DNA of 50,626 nt from DATEMK01 sp039914625 (GTDB taxonomy: Bacteria > Bacteroidota > Bacteroidia > AKYH767-A > OLB10): the NCBI GenBank assembly GCA_039914625.1, contig JBDSOU010000158.1:1-50626 (forward strand), read 5' to 3'. The position numbers and the translations under genes are program-made. The notes beneath the pieces are model-generated. The model saw only the letters and a program-made list of their open reading frames with translations. It was not told the DNA's origin and ran no database searches. This document shows, in pieces, positions 25,068-33,176 of the stretch. The number at the start of each line of letters is the position of its first letter. Within the stretch, counting starts at the first letter, position 1.

Positions 25068-25075
25068 TACTTTTG
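25068..25075 (+). promoter_or_regulatory. Candidate -7 box very close to the GlcD-type gene
   Basis: TACTTTTG fits TAnnTTTG and ends only 4 bp before the ATG at 25080. If used, transcription would begin at or just inside the start codon, giving a leaderless mRNA. No -33 box was found at the standard distance. Confidence 0.3.
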
Positions 25076-25079
25076 CCGC

Positions 25080-26480
25080 ATGAAGTACCAAAAAATTACG
25101 CCTTCAATCATCAGGGAATTAAAAAATATCATAGGAGAAAATTATGTGTTTTCTGATGTGGAAAACCTGGAACATTATTCACAGGATGAAACAGAAGACT
25201 TGTCTTTTTTACCGGAAATAGTTGTAAAACCTCGCACGGCTGAAGAAATTTCAAAAATTTTAATTCTTTGCAATACTGAAATGATTCCGGCAACTCCCCG
25301 TGGCGCAGGAACAGGGTTGAGCGGTGGTGCATTACCTGTTTATGGAGGAATTGTTATTTCAATGGAGCGGTTTAATTCCATTTTGCAGATTGATGAACGA
25401 AACCTGCAGGCTACAGTTGAACCGGGTGTAATTAACCAGATATTCCAGGATGCAGTAATAGAGAAAGGATTATTTTATCCGCCTGATCCTGCAAGCCGTG
25501 GTTCTTGTTTCCTGGGAGGCAATCTTGCTGAATGTGCAGGAGGTCCTAAAGCTGTAAAATATGGTGTAACTAAAGATTATGTGTTGAACACCGAGGTTGT
25601 TCTTCCGTCAGGGGAAATCATCATGACCGGAGCAAATGTATTAAAAAATTCCACGGGATATAATCTGACACAATTAATGATTGGCAGCGAGGGCACATTA
25701 GGGATCATTACAAAAATTATTTTCAAGCTTATTCCTTATCCGAAACAAAATTTGCTGATGCTGGTTTCGTTTCTGTCCGCTGAAAAAGCATGTGAAGCTG
25801 TTTCGGCTGTATTCAGAGAAGGAATTGTTCCATCGGCAATGGAATTTATGGAACGTGATGCCATTGATTTTGTGCTTCAGTTTGTAGATGTGAAAATGAA
25901 CATCAAAAATGAAATCCAGGCACATCTGATTGTTGAAGTGGATGGTAATGATGTGGACGTTTTGTTCAAGGAATGTGAAAAAATTTCAGAAATAATGTAC
26001 CGGCATGAATGCGATGAAGTTTTATTTGCAGATACTGCACAGCAAAAAGCCGAAATTTGGAAGATGCGCAGATCAGCAGGTGAAGCTGTAAAATCTCATT
26101 CTGTTTATAAAGAAGAAGATACCGTTGTTCCGCGTGCTGAATTAGCCATTCTCCTTGACGGTGTAAAAAAAATTGGAAAAAAATATGGCTTTCGCTCTGT
26201 ATGCTATGGTCATGCGGGTGACGGTAATCTCCATGTAAATATTATAAAAGAAAATATGAGTGATGCAGATTGGGCTGAAAAAGTTCCAACCGGCATTCGG
26301 GAAATTTTTCAATTGTGTGTCAGCTTAGGCGGAACTATTTCCGGAGAGCACGGGATAGGGTGGGTGCAAAAGAATTATATGGATATTCCGTTCAGCGAGA
26401 AGCAAATTCAATTGCAGAAAGGAATTAAAATGCTTTTTGATCCGAATATGATTTTAAACCCGGGGAAAATATTTGCATGA
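25080..26480 (+). CDS. glcD: GlcD-type FAD-linked oxidase (glycolate/D-lactate)
   Basis: 466 residues, a normal length. The FAD-binding PCMH domain begins with 'PRGAGTGLSGGALPVYGG' (73-90) and continues with 'VEPGVINQIFQDAV' and 'GGNLAECAGGPKAVKYGVT'. The C-terminal FAD-oxidase domain has 'CYGHAGDGNLHVNI', 'SGEHGIGWVQKNYM' and 'DPNMILNPGKIF'. Oxidises an alpha-hydroxy acid such as glycolate or D-lactate with FAD and passes the electrons on. No GlcE/GlcF gene with iron-sulfur centres lies nearby, so it may be a single-subunit D-lactate dehydrogenase type; the substrate is not settled by the sequence. Gene symbol by family only. Confidence 0.88.
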   Translation: MKYQKITPSIIRELKNIIGENYVFSDVENLEHYSQDETEDLSFLPEIVVKPRTAEEISKILILCNTEMIPATPRGAGTGLSGGALPVYGGIVISMERFNSILQIDERNLQATVEPGVINQIFQDAVIEKGLFYPPDPASRGSCFLGGNLAECAGGPKAVKYGVTKDYVLNTEVVLPSGEIIMTGANVLKNSTGYNLTQLMIGSEGTLGIITKIIFKLIPYPKQNLLMLVSFLSAEKACEAVSAVFREGIVPSAMEFMERDAIDFVLQFVDVKMNIKNEIQAHLIVEVDGNDVDVLFKECEKISEIMYRHECDEVLFADTAQQKAEIWKMRRSAGEAVKSHSVYKEEDTVVPRAELAILLDGVKKIGKKYGFRSVCYGHAGDGNLHVNIIKENMSDADWAEKVPTGIREIFQLCVSLGGTISGEHGIGWVQKNYMDIPFSEKQIQLQKGIKMLFDPNMILNPGKIFA

Positions 26481-26818
26481 CCCGGGACTTAACACTTTGG
26501 ATGAATACAAAAAGTAATTTCTCAAAGTGCATTTTACGTTAGACAGGCGTGAGCATGCGCAGTGCAGGTTTAGGATAGTACTCATTTTTCCGGCAAATTA
26601 AAATTTATTTTGGTAAATTGAAAAATTTCCTTATTATTGTCACAAATTTTAGATTGTTTCTGATGCGACTGTTAATAATGCTTTTGCGTCAAACCCCATA
26701 ATTGAGTGCTTTTGTGAGATTTTGATGAATTAGAGTTTAAAATACTTGCGTATTTATTAAGCTTGCTTAACTTGCTAAACAGAAGTTAAAGTAAAACTTT
26801 AAAATATAATGATTTTGT
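26481..26818. other. Gene-free stretch, nothing recognised
   Basis: 338 bp. It is AT-rich with no open frame, tRNA, terminator hairpin or repeat that I could support. A weak palindrome-like GAGCATGCGC segment is near 26550. A small RNA cannot be excluded. Confidence 0.4.
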
Positions 26819-27073
26819 ATGAGTAAGATTCTGCCTGCTGTTATTAATTCAATAAAATTTGAAGCGAAACTTTCATGCAGTGTATCTATTACAGATGCTG
26901 ATGCAGAATACATTTTTACCAAGCACAGAGAATTAATTAAAACACTCCCCAAGCAACAGGCTTATAATATGAATTATCTGAAAAAAATAATGATGGAATA
27001 TTTAGAGTCTAAGTATCCTGACCAGTACAAACCTGCGACAAGCATTGAGGAAATAATTAAAAATCTGAAGTGA
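26819..27073 (+). CDS. Small hypothetical protein, 84 aa
   Basis: I do not recognise it. The sequence is soluble and helical, with 'DADAEYIFTKHRELIKTLPK' and 'LKKIMMEYLESKYPDQYKPA'. It starts with ATG in GATTTTGTATGAGTA. It is followed after 31 bp by a clean terminator, so it is a free-standing unit. There is no signal peptide or cysteine cluster. Coding is supported by codon use, the terminator and the lack of overlapping genes. Confidence 0.6.
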   Translation: MSKILPAVINSIKFEAKLSCSVSITDADAEYIFTKHRELIKTLPKQQAYNMNYLKKIMMEYLESKYPDQYKPATSIEEIIKNLK

Positions 27074-27104
27074 ATAAATAATAGTCTTTTTTAATCTCTA
27101 TGAC

Positions 27105-27134
27105 AAGGTCCGCTGAAAAAGGCGGACTTTTTTT
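27105..27134 (+). terminator. Rho-independent terminator after 26819-27073
   Basis: AAGGTCCGC pairs with GCGGACTT around TGAAAAAG, followed by seven T. A good example of the class. Confidence 0.8.
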
Positions 27135-27380
27135 GTTAGTGTTCCATTGAGGAAAACTTCGGATTTATCTAAATGAGAGGTTTTGTACATTTGTTTTTTG
27201 GTTGCATAAAAAATGCGAGTGGCAAATAAATTAAACCGGAGTGAACCGTAAGACTCATTTATATCTCAGGAGAATATTCTATTTTTTCAAATTATTTGAT
27301 TCAACATTCTTCCGGCAACCAACAGTCAGAACATGGAATGTTAATGAAATTCAGACCCTTACTTTATTTTATGAAAAACA

Positions 27381-28178
27381 ATGTTTGATAACTGGAATGA
27401 TCCTGTCTTCAAAGAAAGGATAGACATTGTTTTTTCACAACGTGATAAAAACTATGGTGCTTATGCAATCAGAATACACTATAGAAAACGCCTGTTGTTT
27501 TCTTTTATTTTTACCGTAATATTCATCCTGATAATCTGCCTGAGTTACTTCATCACAGAACTATATACTAAAAAGGAAATATTGTCAAAACTGAAATTGT
27601 CAGAAATAATAATTCTTTCCACTCCTCCTCCGATTGATAAAACAGATCCGCCTCCCCTCCCTTTGGTGCCACCGCGTTTAGTCATTGAGCAAGCCATCAA
27701 GTTTGTTCCTCCGGTTGTTATAGATAATCCGATTAAAGAAGAGCAACCTCCTGTTCAGGAAAACATAATGGAAACGCAGACAGGTGTTCTGTTAGAGGAA
27801 AATACTAAAGAAAACACTCCGCCTCCTGAAAATCCTGTTATGCCCGAAGGAGATGCAGACAAAGTTTTCACTTTTGTTGAGGAAATGCCGTCCTTTCCGG
27901 GAGGTGATCAGAAAATGACAGAGTTTATTAAAAAAAATATAAACTATCCTGCAGTTGCATTGAATATTGAAATAGAAGGCAAAGTTTATATGAAATTTAT
28001 GGTTGACAAAGACGGAAAAGTTCGCAATCCGGAATTAGTAAAAGGAATCGGTTATGGATGTGACGAAGAAGCAATGCGTGTAATCAATGAAATGCCTAAT
28101 TGGATCCCGGGCAAACAAAACGGAGTAAATGTCAAAGTGGGAGGAATGACAATTTTTATTACATTCAAACTGAAATGA
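27381..28178 (+). CDS. Energy transducer TonB, second copy
   Basis: 265 residues with the layout of 22592-23407. The N-terminal 'MFDNWNDPVFKERIDIVFSQ', with RDKNYGAYAIR following, again has the YGAY motif. The transmembrane helix is at about 35-58 ('LFSFIFTVIFILIICLSYFI'). A Pro/Glu-rich spacer at about 80-120 includes 'PPIDKTDPPPLPLVPPRL' and 'EEQPPVQENIM'. The TonB C-terminal domain is at about 175-265 ('FPGGDQKMTEFIKKN', 'MKFMVDKDGKVRNPELVKG', 'PNWIPGKQNGVNVKVGGMT'). The two TonB proteins are about as alike as distinct paralogs, so they may serve different receptors. Ends only 4 bp before the convergent gene 28183-28572. Confidence 0.92.
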   Translation: MFDNWNDPVFKERIDIVFSQRDKNYGAYAIRIHYRKRLLFSFIFTVIFILIICLSYFITELYTKKEILSKLKLSEIIILSTPPPIDKTDPPPLPLVPPRLVIEQAIKFVPPVVIDNPIKEEQPPVQENIMETQTGVLLEENTKENTPPPENPVMPEGDADKVFTFVEEMPSFPGGDQKMTEFIKKNINYPAVALNIEIEGKVYMKFMVDKDGKVRNPELVKGIGYGCDEEAMRVINEMPNWIPGKQNGVNVKVGGMTIFITFKLK

Positions 28179-28182
28179 AAAT

Positions 28183-28572
28183 TTATTTTGTGTACTTGAG
28201 ATTAATCTCCTCATCCGTTGGAAAAATAATTTCTTTGTCACCTGCTTTTCGCGCCCAGAAAATATATTTACCAGTGCCAACACACGCATAAGCAGAAACG
28301 CTGTCTTTAGGAGCAAGGTTTGTCCGCATAAATGTTCGCCATTTTTTTGTAGTTTCCTGAACACCGATTTTAACATCTAAATTCTCATCGCATACATTTG
28401 TCAGATACACACGATAAGTGTTTGCGGCACTAAAACACTGCTGACAATTATCAGCCCATTTGGAACTTGTTTTTTTTAAACAGTTCGAATATTTATCTCC
28501 ATTTTCAGCATCCTGCGAATAGAGTAGGGTAGAGGTAAGCAGAATAATTTGAATTACAATTAAGTTTTTCAT
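28183..28572 (-). CDS. Small exported Cys-containing protein, 129 aa
   Basis: Signal peptide MKNLIVIQIILLTSTLLYSQ. The mature part has cysteines in 'SNCLKKTSSKWADNCQQC', 'TNVCDENL' and 'AYACVGTG', so it may be disulfide-bonded in the periplasm. No family is known to me. It could be a lysozyme inhibitor-like or adhesin-type fold, but that is only a guess. It shares its strand with 28658-29164 and 29197-29685, all small exported proteins, so they may be coregulated. Confidence 0.65.
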   Translation of the reverse strand: MKNLIVIQIILLTSTLLYSQDAENGDKYSNCLKKTSSKWADNCQQCFSAANTYRVYLTNVCDENLDVKIGVQETTKKWRTFMRTNLAPKDSVSAYACVGTGKYIFWARKAGDKEIIFPTDEEINLKYTK

Positions 28573-28629
28573 TTGGTTGAATTGTAAATATACGGCTTTT
28601 AATAATCAGTATTCAGTTCGGAGTCGTAC

Positions 28630-28655
28630 AACTTTAAACTTTAAACCTTAAACTT
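28630..28655. repeat. AACTTTAAAC repeat, copy
   Basis: Three copies of the AACTTTAAAC/CTTTAAACC word just after the stop of 28658-29164, between two minus-strand genes. The same family as at 1495-1531 and 20371-20402. Confidence 0.55.
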
Positions 28656-28657
28656 GT

Positions 28658-29164
28658 TCATTTACATTGGTTATTTTTCAAAATAATTTTCGCTTCAGAA
28701 TTTCCAAGCTGTTTTGATTTATTCCAATCTTCGCAGGCACCCTCTTTATCACCCAAACCTTTTTTTGAAAACCCGCGGTTATTATACGCTTCCTGATCTG
28801 ACGGATCCAACTCAATGGCATTGTTAAAATCCGCAATGGCACTTTGAAAGGCGCCCGTTTTGTTTTTTGCGCTGCCTCTCGATATATATGCAAATTTATG
28901 TTTTGGATCAATTTGTATAGCTTTGGAATAATCTTCGATTTGTCCATTAAAATCTTTTATCATGCCTTTGCAAAAACCTCTTTGAAGATACGCATTGATG
29001 TAGGATGAATCCAGCGCAATTGCTTTTGTATAATTGTCAATGGCTTCTTTATAATGTAAGTGCTTGTATTCATTTTGTCCCTGGTTGTACAATTGCTTAG
29101 CATCCTGGGCATAACATATATTGCAAATTGTCAATAATAGAAATACAAAATAATTTTTAGTCAT
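28658..29164 (-). CDS. TPR protein, 168 aa, exported
   Basis: Signal peptide ending CYAQ (about residue 19). The rest is about four tetratricopeptide repeats: 'AKQLYNQGQNEYKHLHYKEA', 'SSYINAYLQRGFCKGMIKDF', 'HKFAYISRGSAKNKTGAF' and 'DQEAYNNRGFSKKGLGD'. The consensus 'A-x-x-D-Y-x-K-A-I-x-L-D' recurs. The C-terminus has 'GACEDWNKSKQLGNSEAK', a common final TPR of this class ending NNQCK. It is probably a periplasmic scaffold. The next gene on the strand is a small exported protein of unknown role. Confidence 0.85.
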   Translation of the reverse strand: MTKNYFVFLLLTICNICYAQDAKQLYNQGQNEYKHLHYKEAIDNYTKAIALDSSYINAYLQRGFCKGMIKDFNGQIEDYSKAIQIDPKHKFAYISRGSAKNKTGAFQSAIADFNNAIELDPSDQEAYNNRGFSKKGLGDKEGACEDWNKSKQLGNSEAKIILKNNQCK

Positions 29165-29196
29165 AGTAAAAATAATTTTTGATGGTGCATTTAATT

Positions 29197-29685
29197 TTAT
29201 TCGAACGGTTCGCTGCTTGCGTATTTTGAATCCATAACAAGTTTTATCAAATGCGTAAAAGCTTTTTTCATCGCGTTTACTCCTTTTTCATCCAGGTTAA
29301 CTTCCCAACTTATACGGGCGTAAGGTTTATAGGATTCACTATGTCCTGATTTAAATAACTCTCGGGTAACATTTTTTTTGGATGGAGCTCCTTTATTATT
29401 AATAGAAAATACATGGTATTCTGAATCGTACTTAATGGTATTCAAGTCAAGACTGCTAATACTGACTTGGTCTTCTCTGAAAATTTCTTCATTATCTTTA
29501 TACAAAGCAATCAGCACACCTTTAGAAACATCTATTGAACAGCGTCCGCCTAATTTTCCGTTGATGTAATCCAGTGTTTGCTTCATGGTAATGTCCTGAG
29601 AAAAACAACGTGATGAGAAAAAGAGAAACAGGAAACAAAAGCCGGTTTTGAACGTAACATATTTATTAACCGAAGTATTTTTCAT
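29197..29685 (-). CDS. Small exported hypothetical protein, 162 aa
   Basis: Signal peptide ending RCFSQ (about residue 30) with a hydrophobic 'FCFLFLFFSS'. Mature part: 'TLDYINGKLGGRCSIDVSKG', then mixed alpha/beta ending 'KLVMDSKYASSEPFE'. No family recognised. It is first in a run of three minus-strand genes (29685 to 28183) coding for small exported proteins. The 32 bp between it and the TPR gene suggest cotranscription. Divergent from 29771-30982. Confidence 0.62.
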   Translation of the reverse strand: MKNTSVNKYVTFKTGFCFLFLFFSSRCFSQDITMKQTLDYINGKLGGRCSIDVSKGVLIALYKDNEEIFREDQVSISSLDLNTIKYDSEYHVFSINNKGAPSKKNVTRELFKSGHSESYKPYARISWEVNLDEKGVNAMKKAFTHLIKLVMDSKYASSEPFE

Positions 29686-29733
29686 GATTCAAAAATAAAA
29701 ATCTTATCTTAATTAAGAGGAATGTAAATTAAA

Positions 29734-29741
29734 TATCTTTG
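29734..29741 (+). promoter_or_regulatory. Candidate -7 box before the Lys/Glu/Ala-rich gene
   Basis: TATCTTTG fits TAnnTTTG and lies 29 bp before the ATG at 29771. An upstream GTG in the same frame overlaps this box, which argues against the earlier start. No -33 box was clear. Confidence 0.4.
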
Positions 29742-29770
29742 TGTGTAAAAGAAGTGAAGAAAAGAAATTA

Positions 29771-30982
29771 ATGCGATCAAAATTTTCACGGATAAAAATA
29801 TCAAGAGGTTTCACCTTGGTTTTCATGCTACTATGCAGTTTCAAATCTTTTGCCCAACAGCGTAACGTAAATGTTCTGATAAATTTTAAAATCGAAGAAG
29901 GCAATTTCGATAAATCTTATGTGGTGATGGAAAACACCTCAACCGGTGAAAAGCAGACTATTCCCGGTCAATCGAAATATTCCTTAACCCTGAAATTTAA
30001 TAGTGATTACATTCTCTCCTTTAACAAGCCCGGGTTTATCACAAAAAAAATTGAACTTAATACTTCAGCTCCTGCCGACAGAATTGAACAGGGATTTTAT
30101 CCGATTGAAATGAACGTAATTCTGATTAAACAATACGATGGTGTAAACATCGTGGTATTTAATCAACCGGTAGGGAAATATAAATATATTCCAGGCAGGG
30201 ATGGGTTTGATTATGATACGGATTACACCAAGCAAATTCAATCCGCTTTAAAAGAGGCCGAAGATGAACTTGCCGCAAAGCAAAAAGAAGAAAAAGAGAA
30301 TGCTCCGGCTATTGCAAAAGCTGCTGAAAAAGCAAAAATGGATTCCATAGCAAACTCAAAAGCTGAGGCAAAAGCAAAGTTGGAAGAAGAACAGCAACAG
30401 AAAACAGAGACCAAAGCAAAACTTGAAGCAGAAGCAAAAGCGAAAAATGATTCCATAGCACAGGCAAAAAAAGACTCATTTGCTAAGACAGAGGAGGAAA
30501 AACGCCAGCAAGCCAAAGCAAAAATGGAAGACGATGAACGGAAAAAAGCTGCTGCAAAATCTGAAGAAGAAGAAAAAGTTAAAACCACAAAAGCCAACGC
30601 TGACGAAGAAGCGAGAAAAAAAACGATTGCAAAACAGGAAGAAAATGAAAGAAAGAAATTGACTGCAAGTGCAAGTATGGGAAGTGATTTAAAAAAATCT
30701 GCCATTGCTATTGAAGGGAACGATCAGAAATTGAAGCAACTTGCACTTCCGAATAGCGGGAGTTCCGTTCATGAACCGGAGAAATCAGAATCGCTGCCTC
30801 CGAATGTGAATGTAGAAGATATTATTGAAAACAACAGGACAATTAAAAAAGCCATAGTAAGCACAGGCACTAAGGAAACTGTTTATCTGAAAATTATTTA
30901 TAAGTGGGGTGGAGTTTTTTATTTCAAAAATGACCAAAGCATTAGTCAAACTGCTTTTCAACTGGCAACGAACTTGAAGTAG
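29771..30982 (+). CDS. Exported protein with Lys/Glu/Ala-rich coiled coil
   Basis: 403 residues from the ATG at 29771. The frame is open from 29741, but that GTG lies in the -7 box. Signal peptide ending KSFAQ (about residue 29). Residues about 30-145 are a beta-rich domain ('FKIEEGNFDKSYVVMENTSTG'). Residues about 155-310 are an extreme Lys/Glu/Ala/Gln-rich coiled coil with repeats such as 'KAKLEAEAKAKNDSIAQAKKD' and 'EEEARKKTIAKQEENERKK'. The last part has 'VYLKIIYKWGGVFYFKNDQSI', a small beta domain. The design resembles a periplasmic spacer (TolA- or LysM-spacer-like), but no partner domain is known. Coding bias toward A gives the long antisense open frames. Confidence 0.75.
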   Translation: MRSKFSRIKISRGFTLVFMLLCSFKSFAQQRNVNVLINFKIEEGNFDKSYVVMENTSTGEKQTIPGQSKYSLTLKFNSDYILSFNKPGFITKKIELNTSAPADRIEQGFYPIEMNVILIKQYDGVNIVVFNQPVGKYKYIPGRDGFDYDTDYTKQIQSALKEAEDELAAKQKEEKENAPAIAKAAEKAKMDSIANSKAEAKAKLEEEQQQKTETKAKLEAEAKAKNDSIAQAKKDSFAKTEEEKRQQAKAKMEDDERKKAAAKSEEEEKVKTTKANADEEARKKTIAKQEENERKKLTASASMGSDLKKSAIAIEGNDQKLKQLALPNSGSSVHEPEKSESLPPNVNVEDIIENNRTIKKAIVSTGTKETVYLKIIYKWGGVFYFKNDQSISQTAFQLATNLK

Positions 30983-31041
30983 TCATCAGGGAATGCGAAT
31001 CTGATTTTCCACATTATTTATATTTTAGCAAGTTAAATTCA

Positions 31042-31509
31042 TCAAGTAGTTTTTTTCAAAAACTTTTTTACAATTTTATCGCTTGCTTTATCAATCAAAT
31101 GAAAAACTTCTTCAAAATCTTTTCTTGTTCCGTAATAAGGATCGGGAACTTCAAAAGACACATTCCATTCTGCAAAATCTAAAAAGAGATAAACTTTTGA
31201 TTTGTGTTCTGGAGATGCAGCAAGAGAAATGAGTTCATTGTAAACAGAAGTTTCCATTGCAAAAATCAAATCAAAATTTTCGAAATCTTTTTTTCCGAAT
31301 TGTCTTGCAATCTGTTTGCTGATATCAATCCCATTTTGTTTTCCAACTTCAACAGACCGGTAATCCGGGTTTTCACCTGCATGATAATTGATCATTCCTG
31401 CAGAGTCAACAAAATAATTTAGACCTGATTTTTGCAACTTGTCTTTTAAAATTCCCTCGGCAAGAGGGGAGCGACAAATGTTGCCGATGCAGACCATGAG
31501 AAGATTCAT
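31042..31509 (-). CDS. Low-molecular-weight protein tyrosine phosphatase
   Basis: 155 residues. P-loop 'VCIGNICRS' (nucleophile C7, R13) at the N-terminus and 'PDPYYGTRKDF' (general acid D123) near the C-terminus; both are the family's hallmarks. It dephosphorylates phosphotyrosine and may control surface polysaccharide export or arsenate reduction. It follows dnaA on the same strand, with a terminator between. My recollection is that in several Bacteroidota dnaA sits next to a LMW phosphatase gene. The C-terminus is Lys-rich. Confidence 0.93.
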   Translation of the reverse strand: MNLLMVCIGNICRSPLAEGILKDKLQKSGLNYFVDSAGMINYHAGENPDYRSVEVGKQNGIDISKQIARQFGKKDFENFDLIFAMETSVYNELISLAASPEHKSKVYLFLDFAEWNVSFEVPDPYYGTRKDFEEVFHLIDKASDKIVKKFLKKTT

Positions 31510-31574
31510 TGGAGTTTAAAATTTAAAGTTGAGCAGATACTTCCATCTAATAAAAAATAAAAAGTCTTTAAATA

Positions 31575-31606
31575 AAAAAACCATACTTGATTGAAGTATG
31601 GTTTTT
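31575..31606 (-). terminator. Terminator after dnaA
   Basis: AAAACCATACTT pairs with AAGTATGGTTTT around a GATTG loop, with a T-run on each strand (A-run on the other). It can act on both strands; for dnaA it comes 17 bp after the stop. Confidence 0.82.
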
Positions 31607-31623
31607 GCAATGTATTGTTTCTT

Positions 31624-33060
31624 TTATCCTTCACGGGAAACATTAATTCGTTTCTGAATATCAGTAACATAAGTTTTAAATTTTTTATCGGTTTCCATTA
31701 AATTGTTTACTGTTCGGCAGGCATGAAGAACAGTTGCGTGATCTTTGCCACCACAATGGATTCCTATATTTGAGAGCGAAGATTTTGTTAAGCTTTTAGA
31801 AAAATACATTGCGAGTTGCCGCGCCTGCACCACTTCACGCTTTCTCGTGTTTGATTTTAAAAGATCAAGCGGGAGTTCAAAATAATCGCACACAACCTTT
31901 TGAATATAGTCAATAGATATTTCATGAACAGTATTTTTAACAAATTTGTCAATCATCTGTTTCGATAATTCCAGGGTGATTGGTTTTTTGTTCATTGAAG
32001 CTTGGGCGATAATGGAAATAAGGGCTCCTTCGAGTTCACGAATATTTGAAGTGATGCTGTATGCTATATAATCTACAATCTCATTCGGAAGCTCAATACC
32101 GTCAATGTACATTTTTCTTTTCAGGATTGCAATGCGTGTTTCCAAGTCGGCTGTTTGCAAGTCAGCGGAAAGCCCCCACTTGAATCGGGATAACAACCGA
32201 TGTTCCATTCCCTGTAAATCAACCGGAGCTTTATCGCATGTAAGAATAAGTTGTTTCCCATTCTGATGAAGATGATTAAATATATGAAAAAATACATCCT
32301 GTGTTTTTTCTTTTCCTGTGAAAAACTGAATATCATCAATAATAAGCACATCAATCATCTGGTAAAAATGAACAAAATCATTTGTTGAATTATTTTTCAC
32401 AGCATCAACAAACTGGTGCATGAACCTGTCAGAAGGAACATACAAAACAGTCTTATTCGGAAAACGATCTTTCGTTTCAATTCCAATCGAATGAACAAGA
32501 TGCGTTTTTCCGAGACCGACTCCGCCATAAACTAACAAAGGATTAAACGAAGTACCTCCCGGTTTTTGTGCAACTGCATAACCAGCAGAACGTGCAAGGC
32601 GATTACAATCTCCTTCCACAAAATTTTCAAATGAATAATTAGGATTGAGCTGCGAGTCAATATCAATTTTTTTCAGCCCGGGTATTATGAATGGATTTTT
32701 TATTGTTGAATTCAAATTCAACGGGGCCATTAAAGAAGGATTTTTTAAAGAATTGGAATTCTTTCCTGGAAATTTTACAGTGTAAGGCTTATTGTTGCCG
32801 GAATTGTTTTCCATAACAATGCTGTATTCCAATTTTCCTTCTCGTCCGATTTCGTGCTTGATAATTTTTCTTAAAAGAGTAATGTAATGCTCTTCGAGAT
32901 ATTCATAAACAAATTGGCTGGGAACTTCAATCGTTAAAACATTACCTTCTAACTTAATTGATTTTATCGGAGCGAACCATGTTTTAAAATTCTGTTCGGT
33001 TACATTATCTTTTATTATATTCAGGCAATTCTCCCAAACTTTTACATGTGATTTCTGCAT
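31624..33060 (-). CDS. dnaA: Chromosomal replication initiator DnaA
   Basis: 478 residues. Domain I about 1-80 ('VWENCLNIIKDNVTEQNFKTWF'); a short linker; domain III AAA+ with Walker A 'GGVGLGKTH' (179-187) and Walker B 'VLIIDDIQFF'; domain IV with the DNA-binding signature 'GGKDHATVLHACR' near the C-terminus (about 445-457). It binds DnaA boxes at oriC and starts replication. I see no cluster of DnaA boxes (TTATCCACA-like) either side of the gene, so oriC is probably not here. Upstream (33061-33176) there is a perfect palindrome. The start is clear. Confidence 0.97.
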   Translation of the reverse strand: MQKSHVKVWENCLNIIKDNVTEQNFKTWFAPIKSIKLEGNVLTIEVPSQFVYEYLEEHYITLLRKIIKHEIGREGKLEYSIVMENNSGNNKPYTVKFPGKNSNSLKNPSLMAPLNLNSTIKNPFIIPGLKKIDIDSQLNPNYSFENFVEGDCNRLARSAGYAVAQKPGGTSFNPLLVYGGVGLGKTHLVHSIGIETKDRFPNKTVLYVPSDRFMHQFVDAVKNNSTNDFVHFYQMIDVLIIDDIQFFTGKEKTQDVFFHIFNHLHQNGKQLILTCDKAPVDLQGMEHRLLSRFKWGLSADLQTADLETRIAILKRKMYIDGIELPNEIVDYIAYSITSNIRELEGALISIIAQASMNKKPITLELSKQMIDKFVKNTVHEISIDYIQKVVCDYFELPLDLLKSNTRKREVVQARQLAMYFSKSLTKSSLSNIGIHCGGKDHATVLHACRTVNNLMETDKKFKTYVTDIQKRINVSREG

Positions 33061-33118
33061 ACTTAAAAGTGGTGAATTAGTAGGTTTAGGTTATGATTTA
33101 CTGATGTTTTTTTCAACG

Positions 33119-33130
33119 GTACAATTGTAC
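33119..33130. promoter_or_regulatory. Palindrome in the dnaA upstream region
   Basis: GTACAATTGTAC is a perfect 12-bp palindrome 59 bp before the dnaA start codon. It could be an operator for a dimeric repressor; the finding rests on sequence symmetry alone. Confidence 0.3.
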
Positions 33131-33176
33131 GAAATAAATATGTGCAAATTTTATATAAAAAAAAATAAAATAAAAA

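Noticed and set aside
27241..27423. 60-aa frame before the second TonB gene
   Set aside because: Starts with GTG, overlaps the TonB start in another frame and has no protein-like features.
30238..30705. Antisense open frame of 155 aa, Ala/Ser/Phe-rich
   Set aside because: A shadow of the Lys/Glu/Ala-rich coiled coil on the other strand, caused by codon bias.
31510..33176. Origin of replication next to dnaA
   Set aside because: No DnaA-box cluster or AT-rich unwinding element of the usual design was seen on either side.
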